NCBI GenBank assembly: GCA_024643485.1
Contig: JAHEMU010000209.1
Location: 1 to 5,443, forward strand
DNA length: 5,443 nucleotides
Direction: 5' to 3'
Source: Cytophagales bacterium
Lineage (GTDB): Bacteria; Bacteroidota; Bacteroidia; Cytophagales; Cyclobacteriaceae
The notes under the pieces were generated by a model. It did no database searches. It saw only the letters and a program-made list of their open reading frames with translations, and had not been told where the DNA came from. Position numbers and translations under genes: made by a program. Below, piece after piece: positions 1-5,443 of this stretch. Numbering within the stretch: position 1 is the stretch's first letter; each line of letters opens with the position of its first letter.

Positions 1-57
1 CGCCTTGACCCTTATAATTATTTGAAATATGGCCTGTATTTGATCTATAAACACTAA
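1..57 (+). CDS. C-terminal end of a probable outer-membrane beta-barrel protein (5' part outside window)
   Basis: Reading frame 1 is open from the first base and ends at TAA (55-57), giving 18 residues, RLDPYNYLKYGLYLIYKH. Alternating hydrophobic and aromatic residues in the last stretch (Y-G-L-Y-L-I-Y-K) look like the closing beta strand of an outer-membrane barrel. The next gene ends in a similar way (G-I-G-I-I-Y-K-F), so the two may belong to the same broad type. A strong intrinsic terminator begins within the last codons, which supports this being a genuine gene end. The family cannot be named from so short a piece; the barrel assignment is inferred only from the strand pattern. Confidence 0.6.
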   Translation, partial: RLDPYNYLKYGLYLIYKH

Positions 58-78
58 AAAATGAATTTAGTGTTTTTT
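49..78 (+). terminator. Intrinsic terminator of the gene ending at 57
   Basis: A perfect 10-bp stem, AAACACTAAA (49-58) with TTTAGTGTTT (66-75), encloses a 7-base loop. A run of six T (73-78) starts inside the right arm. The left arm contains the stop codon TAA (55-57) of the upstream gene. The A/T-rich stem with a following T run is the expected form in a low-GC bacterium. Transcription from upstream should mostly end here, so the gene at 145 probably needs its own promoter, which I could not identify. Confidence 0.8.
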
Positions 79-144
79 CCCGGACACCAGTGATCTGATA
101 TACAAGAATTCAGTAAAGTCTCTGCTCAAAATTTTGTTGAACTT

Positions 145-741
145 TTGACAAATTACCACGAAATTAAAGATTCCATTGAGCAAATTAAATTTCATAGGTC
201 TAAATTAAAATCATCCGTACAAATCGAAGCCGGTTATCGATCCTATGATTGGGAAACCCCAGATGACCTATGCAATGGATGCATCAATTACGAGAATAGT
301 TTATTACCCTACTTTAAAATTAATGGAAATTTCCCCAATATATCCCCATCCTTTAATATGACAATAGGGATGAGTTTATTTCCAAAAACTTTTGAGTATA
401 GGGGTAGAGTAAATAATATAGTAAATAAGAGATATAAATATTATTGGGAAGAAAGTAATCCAATTTTGTTGATGCTAAGTTTTAATTATTTATATCCTCA
501 TAAAAGAATTCAGCCCTGGATGTCGCTAGGCTATGGTATAATTTTTGCAAAATCCGGCACAAATATCTTTACAGTTGAAATTGGAAGTAGGTTAAATATT
601 ACAAAGCAATTTTCGGTTAATGCTTATTTTGGCAATTTATCAAACCCCACATTACTTTTACCGGATGATAATATTCGAATCCGGCCGGATCAAAGGTTTT
701 TATTCCCAGGAATCGGAATTATTTATAAATTTACTAGGTAA
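145..741 (+). CDS. Hypothetical beta-barrel-like protein, possibly 5'-truncated (start uncertain)
   Basis: I do not recognise a named family. The 198-residue product has several amphipathic beta-strand-like stretches rich in Tyr, Phe, Gly and Ile: about residues 24-36, 71-86, 98-116, 122-136, 140-162 and 187-196. It ends in G-I-G-I-I-Y-K-F-T-R, similar to C-termini of Bacteroidota outer-membrane or PorT/OmpW-like barrel proteins. A Cys-x-x-Cys pair lies at residues 43 and 46. The frame is open from base 94 but holds no ATG before residue 72; the only upstream start candidate is TTG at 145. The N-terminus is polar and has no signal peptide, which is wrong for an exported barrel, so the gene may be truncated or frameshifted at its 5' end. 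The next gene starts 27 bases downstream and may be co-transcribed. Confidence 0.55.
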   Translation: MTNYHEIKDSIEQIKFHRSKLKSSVQIEAGYRSYDWETPDDLCNGCINYENSLLPYFKINGNFPNISPSFNMTIGMSLFPKTFEYRGRVNNIVNKRYKYYWEESNPILLMLSFNYLYPHKRIQPWMSLGYGIIFAKSGTNIFTVEIGSRLNITKQFSVNAYFGNLSNPTLLLPDDNIRIRPDQRFLFPGIGIIYKFTR

Positions 742-751
742 ATAGTTTACC
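737..751. repeat. Perfect inverted repeat over the stop codon of the 145-741 gene
   Basis: GGTAAA (737-742) and TTTACC (746-751) are exact reverse complements around the 3-base centre TAG. The left arm includes the TAA stop (739-741), and the right arm ends 17 bases before the ATG at 769. No T run follows, so this is not a typical terminator. It could be a small mRNA hairpin between the two genes, a protein-binding palindrome, or chance. Confidence 0.5.
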
Positions 752-768
752 ATATAATCCCTTCTCAC

Positions 769-2010
769 ATGAAATCTATTTTGATTCTTCCTTTCATTGT
801 ATTTGGAACATTTGTTAATGCCCAAACGCGCATCGAGGCTGACCGGATATTCGACGGAAATGAAATACATGAGGGATGGGTAGTGGTAATTGATCAGGAT
901 AAAATTGTTGCAGTAGGTCCTTCTGCCTCCATTAAAATTAAAGCGAAAGAGACCATTCTACTCCCTGGTACCACTCTTATGCCTGGGATGATTGAAGGAC
1001 ACTCACATATGCTACTATACCCTTATAATCAAACCAATTGGAATGATCAGGTCCTTAAGGAAAGTGAATCATATCGGGTACTTCGAGCGTCAGTACATGC
1101 TAAAAATACCTTATTGGCTGGGGTTACAACTTCCCGTGATTTAGGTTCGGAAGGGGCTGGCTATGCCGATGTCGGATTAAAAAGAGCCATTGATGACGGT
1201 TTGATTCCAGGACCTCGGCTATTAGTTGCTGGTCCGGCAATAGTGGCGACGGGAGCTTATGGACCCAAGGGATTCAGTACAGAAATTGATATTCATAAGG
1301 GGGCTGAAGAAGCAGATGGTAATGAATTGAGACAAGTGGTAAGAAATCAAATTGGTAGAGGAGCCGATTTTATCAAAGTATATGCGGATTATCGATGGGG
1401 TGCAAATGGAGAAGCCAGACCCACGTTTTCGTTAGAAGAATTAACCACAATTGTAGAAACCGCAAAATTAAGTGGAAGGTATGTAGTAGCACACGCCAGC
1501 TCAGACGAAGCCATTCGATTGGCTGTTCTAGCTGGAGTTGAAACCATAGAACACGGTCAAGGCGCCACAAAAAGCACATTAGAATTAATGAAAGAAAAAG
1601 GAGTAGCTCTTTGTCCTACCTTAGCAGCAGGGGAGGCAATTTCTGAATACAACGGATGGATAAAAGGGAAATCCGAAACCCCGAATCGGGTGATTGAATC
1701 TCAAAACTCATTTAAAACGGCCCTTGAAGTAGGCGTGACTATTTGCGCTGGAGGAGATGTTGGCGTTTTTGAACACGGCACCAATGTTCGGGAGTTTTTA
1801 TTAATGGAAGAATATGGAATGAGTAGAATTGAAATTTTAAAAGCAATTACTTCTGGAAATGCAGAAATTTTTCATTTAGAGCAAACCCTTGGCGCGATTA
1901 AAGTTGGCTTAAAAGCAGATATCATCGCAGTATCGGGAAATCCTGCCAAGAAATTGAGCTCGCTGGAGCAAATCGAACTGGTAATTAAAGATGGAGTTCG
2001 AGTTAAATAA
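769..2010 (+). CDS. Secreted metal-dependent amidohydrolase (imidazolonepropionase-like)
   Basis: The 413-residue product is an amidohydrolase-superfamily TIM-barrel enzyme that hydrolyses C-N bonds, probably in a small amide, dipeptide or cyclic compound; the substrate is not deducible. Residues 1-18 form a signal peptide (Met-Lys-Ser, a hydrophobic core at 4-16, then Asn-Ala before Gln19), placing the enzyme in the periplasm or outside. Metal-site residues are visible in the usual order: H78-x-H80 in G-H-S-H, K203 in F-I-K-V-Y (candidate carboxylated lysine), H242 in V-A-H-A-S, H262 in E-H-G and D330 in G-G-D. The C-terminal part (about 375-413), with G-x-I-K-V-G-L-K-A-D-I-I-A-V and G-N-P, rebuilds the small beta-sandwich domain typical of imidazolonepropionase-like and Xaa-Pro dipeptidase-like members. 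Length fits an intact enzyme. The ATG leads directly into the signal peptide, which fixes the start. No Shine-Dalgarno sequence is seen. Confidence 0.9.
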   Translation: MKSILILPFIVFGTFVNAQTRIEADRIFDGNEIHEGWVVVIDQDKIVAVGPSASIKIKAKETILLPGTTLMPGMIEGHSHMLLYPYNQTNWNDQVLKESESYRVLRASVHAKNTLLAGVTTSRDLGSEGAGYADVGLKRAIDDGLIPGPRLLVAGPAIVATGAYGPKGFSTEIDIHKGAEEADGNELRQVVRNQIGRGADFIKVYADYRWGANGEARPTFSLEELTTIVETAKLSGRYVVAHASSDEAIRLAVLAGVETIEHGQGATKSTLELMKEKGVALCPTLAAGEAISEYNGWIKGKSETPNRVIESQNSFKTALEVGVTICAGGDVGVFEHGTNVREFLLMEEYGMSRIEILKAITSGNAEIFHLEQTLGAIKVGLKADIIAVSGNPAKKLSSLEQIELVIKDGVRVK

Positions 2011-2051
2011 GGTAAACACTTAGATATTAAACATTTACTTTTTGTGTTTTT
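2009..2051 (+). terminator. Weak candidate terminator after the amidohydrolase gene
   Basis: Two alternative stems are possible right after the stop codon. AAGGTAAA (2009-2016) can pair with TTTACTTT (2034-2041), with one G-T pair. Alternatively AAACAC (2014-2019) can pair with GTGTTT (2044-2049). Both are followed by, or run into, T-rich sequence up to 2051. The stems are A/T-rich and the loops long (17 and 24 bases), so this is much weaker than the terminator at 49-78. Position and T-richness are the main support. Confidence 0.3.
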
Positions 2052-2313
2052 CCTCGTATTAGTAAACCATAAGTACCTCTCGAAAAGAATAATTTAATAA
2101 GTATTTAGTCTATTTACAACGACCGTAAAATTGGCGAAATTGCAACGGGTAGGGGAAAATTGCGGGTAACCCAACATAAAAAACACCGTATTTCCAAAAT
2201 AATAAAGGGGTATTTTAGTAAAATAATTAAAAAAATAATTAAACATTTTGATAACAGGCTGACGCAAGAGGAATAATTCTTAAATTGCACCGTCAAATCA
2301 ATCTTTAGTAAAA
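2011..2313. other. Non-coding region upstream of glmM
   Basis: This 303-base gap has no convincing gene: the plus strand has no ATG, and the longest minus-strand frame (2114-2296) codes for a low-complexity hydrophobic peptide of the kind A/T-rich DNA gives by chance. It contains a weak terminator candidate (2009-2051), a GC-richer patch at about 2120-2172 with three loosely repeated AAATTG words (2127-2136, 2137-2151, 2156-2168, the last two ending in GGGTA), and a 12-base tandem repeat (2220-2243). A possible Bacteroidota-type promoter for glmM is TTTG at 2247-2250 as the -33 element with TAATTCTT at 2274-2281 as a poor match to TAnnTTTG. That would give a leader of roughly 25-30 bases. I hold the promoter only at about 0.2. 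Confidence 0.6.
2220..2243. repeat. Two exact tandem copies of a 12-base A/T unit
   Basis: AAAATAATTAAA occurs at 2220-2231 and again at 2232-2243 with no change. It lies just before the TTTG at 2247-2250 that could be a -33 promoter element, so it might act like an A/T-rich upstream element that helps polymerase bind. It could equally be simple slippage in A/T-rich DNA. Confidence 0.6.
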
Positions 2314-3708
2314 GTGGCTTTAATTAAATCTATTAGTGGTATCCGTGGAACAATCGGGGGGAAACCCGGTGAGAATTTAACTCCGATCGATATTGTAAAA
2401 TTCGCAACCGCTTATGGCAGTTGGTTGAAATCCAATAATAAACCCCGTAAAGTGGTCATCGGAAGAGATGCCCGTTTATCCGGAGAAATGGTACAGCAAC
2501 TCGTTAGTTCATCACTTATTGGGATGGGTATTGACGTTGTAGACTTGGGTTTATCTACTACACCCACAGTGGAAGTAGCGGTTACATTGGAAAATGCAGG
2601 AGGAGGTATTATCATTACTGCAAGTCATAACCCTGTACAATGGAATGCCTTGAAACTTCTAAACGATAAAGGAGAATTTCTTTCCGCAAAAGACGGAGAA
2701 GATTTACTTCAATTGGTGGAAGAAAATTCGGCAGAATATGCGGAAGTTTTGAAATTAGGAAAAACGACCAAAATGGATAATTATATTGATTTACATATTA
2801 ATATGATTTTAGAATATCCTTTGGTAAATAAGAAAGCCATCGAAAAGGCCGGTTTTAAAGTTGTAGTTGATTCTGTAAATAGTACAGGTGGTATTGCAGT
2901 TCCCAAATTACTGCGCGCTTTAGGAGTGAAGGAAATTAAAGAGCTGAACTGTGAACCTTCGGGCCATTTCGCTCATAATCCAGAACCCCTTCCTGAAAAT
3001 TTAAATCAAATCATTAGCCAGCTTCAAAAAGGGAATCATGATTTAGGAATTGTAGTTGATCCAGATGTTGATCGTTTGGCGCTAATCTGTGAAGATGGAA
3101 CCCCATTTGGAGAGGAATATACTCTTGTGTCTGTTGCTGATTTTTATTTGAAAAAGAAACCAGGGAATACAGTTTCAAACATGTCTAGCACAAGAGCCCT
3201 TAAAGATGTTACATTGAATCATGGGCAGAGTTATTCTTCAAGTGCAGTTGGTGAGGTTAATGTGGTTGAAAGGATGAAAGCTACAGATGCGGTAATTGGT
3301 GGAGAAGGCAACGGTGGAATCATTGTGAGTGATTTTCATTATGGTAGAGACGCGTTAATTGGAATCGCCCTTTTTCTTACTCATCTGGCTGAAACTGGAA
3401 TGAAAGCGTCAAAATTACGTGCCAGTTATCCTAACTATCATATTAGTAAAAATAAAATTGAATTGATGCAAGGAATGAATGTGGATGCCATATTAGATTC
3501 AGTTGCTAAGAAATACAAAAAATATGGAGTAAATAGGGAAGATGGTGTCAAAATTGAGTTTGACCAAGAATGGGCACATCTTCGAAAATCAAATACCGAG
3601 CCTATAATCCGAATTTATACCGAATCAGCTTCTGAAACTACCGCCGAAACCTTAGCACAAAAGATTATTTCCGACATCAAAGAACTAGTTACTGTACATA
3701 CAGAATGA
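2314..3708 (+). CDS. glmM: Phosphoglucosamine mutase, archaeal/Bacteroidota type
   Basis: A 464-residue cytoplasmic alpha-D-phosphohexomutase, expected to convert glucosamine-6-phosphate to glucosamine-1-phosphate on the route to UDP-GlcNAc, peptidoglycan and LPS. The four-domain layout is complete: N-terminal S-G-I-R-G-T (8-13), catalytic phosphoserine S104 in T-A-S-H-N-P (102-107), magnesium loop D-P-D-V-D-R (249-254), sugar-binding loop G-E-G-N-G-G (330-335) and C-terminal phosphate loop R-K-S-N-T-E-P (424-430) with R433. The last two loops differ from E. coli-type GlmM (G-E-x-S-G-H and S-G-T-E-P) and match the form I know from archaeal and Bacteroidota enzymes; activity on glucose- or mannose-phosphates is possible. 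The GTG start is chosen because it places A-L-I-K-S-I-S-G-I-R-G at the family's N-terminus and an in-frame stop lies at 2281-2283. The stop overlaps the next gene by 4 bases. Confidence 0.9.
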   Translation: MALIKSISGIRGTIGGKPGENLTPIDIVKFATAYGSWLKSNNKPRKVVIGRDARLSGEMVQQLVSSSLIGMGIDVVDLGLSTTPTVEVAVTLENAGGGIIITASHNPVQWNALKLLNDKGEFLSAKDGEDLLQLVEENSAEYAEVLKLGKTTKMDNYIDLHINMILEYPLVNKKAIEKAGFKVVVDSVNSTGGIAVPKLLRALGVKEIKELNCEPSGHFAHNPEPLPENLNQIISQLQKGNHDLGIVVDPDVDRLALICEDGTPFGEEYTLVSVADFYLKKKPGNTVSNMSSTRALKDVTLNHGQSYSSSAVGEVNVVERMKATDAVIGGEGNGGIIVSDFHYGRDALIGIALFLTHLAETGMKASKLRASYPNYHISKNKIELMQGMNVDAILDSVAKKYKKYGVNREDGVKIEFDQEWAHLRKSNTEPIIRIYTESASETTAETLAQKIISDIKELVTVHTE

Positions 3709-4835
3709 AAGTTTATTTAGATAATGCGGCAACCACCTCAGTAGATGCGGAAGTATTTGCAGCTATGACTCCCTGGCTTACACAAGGGTTTGGAAATCCA
3801 TCTTCCACCCATAGTTTCGGAAGAGAAGCAAAGGGTGCCATAGAAATGTCCAGAAAGAAAATCGCTGATTTGTTACATGTAACACCCGGAGAGATCTTCT
3901 TTACAAGTGGAGGTACCGAAGCAGATAATACTATCCTAAATGGTGCCGTGGCCGCAGGGTTTAATCAAGCCTATACTTCTCCTTTGGAGCATCACGCCGT
4001 GCTGCATACTTTAGAGCATTTAGAAGATTCCAAAAAAATCAACTTGTCTCTTGCTGAAATAGATGTCGATGGTACAATTAATCTGAGCCACCTTGAATCC
4101 TTCCTTAAAGCCAATCATGGTGCATTGGTAAGTCTAATGCATGCAAATAATGAAATTGGCAACTTACTTGACCTTAACAAAGTAGCTGATTTAGTTGAAG
4201 CTTATAAGGGCTATTTTCATTCTGACACAGTTCAAGCCATGGGCCACTACAAGCACAATTTAAAAGAGTGTAAAGCACATGCAGTGGTTTGTTCAGCTCA
4301 TAAAATTCATGGTCCGAAGGGAGTTGGATTTATGTATTTAAGAAAGGATAAGCGAATTTCTTCATATATTTTAGGTGGTGGGCAAGAGCGAAATATGCGT
4401 GGAGGAACAGAGAATGTGGCGGGAATTGTTGGCTTAGCCAAGGCCTTTGAAATGGCCTATCAACGAATGGATGAAGACGAAATTCATATTCGAAAAATAA
4501 AAAATCACATGATTTCAGGTTTGAAGAATATCATTCCTGGCATTCAATTTAATGGAAGGAGTGCTGAAAATGATAGCCTTTATACCGTTCTGAACGTTTT
4601 ATTCCCCCCATCTCCAGAAAATGACTTTTTACTTTTCAATCTTGATATGAAAGGAATCGCAGCATCTGGCGGGAGTGCTTGCAACAGTGGTGCGGATAAG
4701 GGGTCGCACGTTTTACAAGCCTTGGGAATTGAGAATGGATATACAGGGGTGCGTTTTTCTTTTTGCAAAAAGACTACAATTGAAGAAATTGATTATACAC
4801 TAACCTCCATCAATGAACTGATTAATCAAGCTTAA
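3705..4835 (+). CDS. Cysteine desulfurase, class I (IscS/NifS type)
   Basis: A 376-residue PLP enzyme that takes sulfur from L-cysteine to give alanine and an enzyme persulfide, feeding Fe-S cluster or thio-tRNA synthesis in the cytoplasm. Visible family marks are the N-terminal Y-L-D-N-A-A-T-T (4-11), S-G-G-T-E-A-D-N (68-75), the PLP-stacking His in E-H-H-A-V-L (H96), D174 and Q177 in H-S-D-T-V-Q, the PLP lysine K200 in S-A-H-K-I-H-G-P-K-G, R-G-G-T-E-N (232-237) and the catalytic cysteine C326 in S-G-G-S-A-C-N-S-G. The loop around C326 is of the class I form rather than the SufS form. Length is slightly shorter than E. coli IscS but nothing appears missing. Its ATG overlaps the glmM stop as ATGA, so translation is probably coupled. 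No iscU, iscA or suf gene is adjacent, so the recipient of the sulfur is unknown and I give no symbol. Confidence 0.93.
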   Translation: MKVYLDNAATTSVDAEVFAAMTPWLTQGFGNPSSTHSFGREAKGAIEMSRKKIADLLHVTPGEIFFTSGGTEADNTILNGAVAAGFNQAYTSPLEHHAVLHTLEHLEDSKKINLSLAEIDVDGTINLSHLESFLKANHGALVSLMHANNEIGNLLDLNKVADLVEAYKGYFHSDTVQAMGHYKHNLKECKAHAVVCSAHKIHGPKGVGFMYLRKDKRISSYILGGGQERNMRGGTENVAGIVGLAKAFEMAYQRMDEDEIHIRKIKNHMISGLKNIIPGIQFNGRSAENDSLYTVLNVLFPPSPENDFLLFNLDMKGIAASGGSACNSGADKGSHVLQALGIENGYTGVRFSFCKKTTIEEIDYTLTSINELINQA

Positions 4836-5340
4836 AAAATCCAATCTTTTGAATTGCTTGTTCAAGTTTGTTTGAACCTTTAAGAATTTCTATCTTCCGG
4901 CCTTCTCGGTTAAATAAATTAAGATATTTAACAAATAATTCCTCTCTTCGATTGGGGTCTTCACGAAGCGGATCAGATTCCCATGGAATATCTGGATAAC
5001 AAAGAAAAATAAGATCAAAGGACTGCTTTTTCCAAAGTTTATTAATGGTAGGTGAGTTGGAAGAAAATTTATCTTCTACCCAAATTTTAGGAACACTCAT
5101 TTCAGTATCACAAATAATATATCCCCTCTCCTTTTCATTAAATGCTTTTTGCCAAATTTTCCACTGTAATTCAGCAATTTTTTCAACATCTGAAAGGGTA
5201 TAGCTCTGCGTTGTTTTTTCTAAGTATTCCCGAGCAAATTCATCCAATTTCAAACAAGAAAAATGTTGGGCAAGCTGGGAGCAAAGTGTTGTTTTACCAG
5301 AAGATTCTGGTCCCGTTATAGCGATTTTAACCAATTTCAT
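4822..5340 (-). CDS. nadR: NadR-like ribosylnicotinamide kinase (stand-alone P-loop ATPase)
   Basis: A 172-residue soluble P-loop protein matching the C-terminal kinase domain of NadR (AAA_28 type). It probably phosphorylates nicotinamide riboside to nicotinamide mononucleotide in NAD salvage. Walker A is G-P-E-S-S-G-K-T-T (10-18), typical of this family. Other family marks are L-D-E-F-A-R-E-Y (32-39), C-D-T-E with a following K-I-W (77-87) and P-W-E-S-D-P-L-R-E (119-127). The HTH and the NMN adenylyltransferase domain of enterobacterial NadR are absent, so it should be neither a repressor nor an adenylyltransferase. The ATG lies 9 residues before Walker A, as expected, after a purine-rich AAAGAAAG. 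It overlaps the pnuC end by 14 bases, which supports the salvage role and co-translation. Its 3' end overlaps the convergent cysteine desulfurase gene by 14 bases. The substrate is inferred from family and neighbour. Confidence 0.85.
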   Translation of the reverse strand: MKLVKIAITGPESSGKTTLCSQLAQHFSCLKLDEFAREYLEKTTQSYTLSDVEKIAELQWKIWQKAFNEKERGYIICDTEMSVPKIWVEDKFSSNSPTINKLWKKQSFDLIFLCYPDIPWESDPLREDPNRREELFVKYLNLFNREGRKIEILKGSNKLEQAIQKIGFFKLD

Positions 5341-5443
5341 ACTTTCTTTTCCACGTAATAAGGCCCCAGACCGCTAAAAAAGTAAAAATGAGATATTGGG
5401 CAGATGTAAATGCCAGTCCTTTATATAAATATAGAGGAATACT
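5327..5443 (-). CDS. pnuC: PnuC-family nicotinamide riboside transporter, C-terminal fragment (5' part outside window)
   Basis: On the minus strand a frame is open from the window edge to TAA at 5327-5329, giving 38 residues. It begins S-I-P-L-Y-L-Y-K-G-L, which matches the P-L-Y-x-x-K motif before the last helix of PnuC transporters. A hydrophobic helix follows (about fragment residues 12-31, F-T-S-A-Q-Y-L-I-F through L-I-T-W), then a basic tail K-R-K. PnuC is an inner-membrane facilitator for nicotinamide riboside, and net uptake depends on phosphorylation inside the cell, which the overlapping NadR-like kinase gene would provide. The related thiamine-type transporter PnuT cannot be excluded from the fragment alone, but the kinase neighbour favours the nicotinamide form. 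Confidence 0.8.
   Translation of the reverse strand, partial: SIPLYLYKGLAFTSAQYLIFTFLAVWGLITWKRKYEIG

Noticed and set aside
76..100. GC-richer CCCGGACACC after the first terminator as the end of an insertion sequence
   Set aside because: It vaguely recalls some insertion-sequence ends, but no matching inverted copy, target duplication or transposase gene is present in the window.
145..173. TTGACA at 145-150 as a sigma70-type -35 box
   Set aside because: No TATAAT-like hexamer lies 16-18 bases downstream, and Bacteroidota use a different promoter consensus (TTTG with TAnnTTTG).
1373..1579. Minus-strand 68-codon frame inside the amidohydrolase gene
   Set aside because: It lies wholly inside a gene with clear catalytic motifs, and its Leu/Trp-rich product is typical of antisense shadow frames.
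2114..2296. Minus-strand 60-codon frame in the gap before glmM, with a hydrophobic segment
   Set aside because: Its Leu/Ile/Phe/Lys-rich composition is what A/T-rich DNA gives by chance. It spans the tandem repeat and the likely promoter region, and no family motif or start signal is visible.
2412..2615. Minus-strand 67-codon frame inside glmM
   Set aside because: It is antisense to the conserved N-terminal domain of GlmM and has no recognisable features.
4580..4768. Minus-strand 62-codon frame inside the cysteine desulfurase gene
   Set aside because: It is antisense to the region coding for the catalytic cysteine loop; constraint on the real gene explains it.
4860..4877. Hairpin GTTCAAG / TTTGAAC near the convergent gene ends as a terminator
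   Set aside because: The stem is only 6-7 pairs with one G-T pair, it lies within the NadR-like coding region, and no T run follows on either strand.

Overview
The window looks like chromosomal DNA of a Bacteroidota bacterium, most likely a member of the Cytophagia-type lineages, though the family cannot be fixed from the sequence. The signs are low GC content, start sites without Shine-Dalgarno sequences, a signal peptide ending in Asn-Ala before a mature Gln, outer-membrane beta-barrel-like C-termini ending in G-x-x-x-Y-K, and a stand-alone NadR-type kinase paired with PnuC.

Layout. Bases 1-57 are the last 18 codons of a plus-strand gene with a beta-barrel-like C-terminus, closed by a clear intrinsic terminator at 49-78. 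A second beta-barrel-like gene of unknown function follows at 145-741; its start is doubtful and it has no signal peptide. A secreted metal-dependent amidohydrolase follows 27 bases later (769-2010). About 300 bases of AT-rich non-coding DNA then separate this block from the next transcription unit.

The second plus-strand unit is phosphoglucosamine mutase (glmM, GTG start at 2314) followed by a class I cysteine desulfurase (3705-4835). The two overlap by the four bases ATGA, so they are probably co-transcribed and translationally coupled. The first makes glucosamine-1-phosphate for UDP-GlcNAc, cell wall and LPS. The second supplies sulfur from cysteine for Fe-S clusters or thiolated tRNA. Their pairing is not an obvious pathway.

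From the right edge, on the minus strand, come the 3' end of pnuC (vitamin B3-type nucleoside transporter) and a small P-loop kinase resembling the ribosylnicotinamide-kinase domain of NadR. They overlap by 14 bases and form a recognisable import-and-phosphorylate salvage pair for NAD. The kinase gene converges on the cysteine desulfurase gene, and their 3' ends also overlap by 14 bases, leaving no spacer for a terminator.

No RNA gene, CRISPR array, intact mobile element or defence system is visible. The content is mainly housekeeping metabolism. The points most worth a second look are the doubtful 5' end of the 145-741 gene, the archaeal-type motifs in GlmM, the double gene overlaps and the non-coding stretch before glmM.
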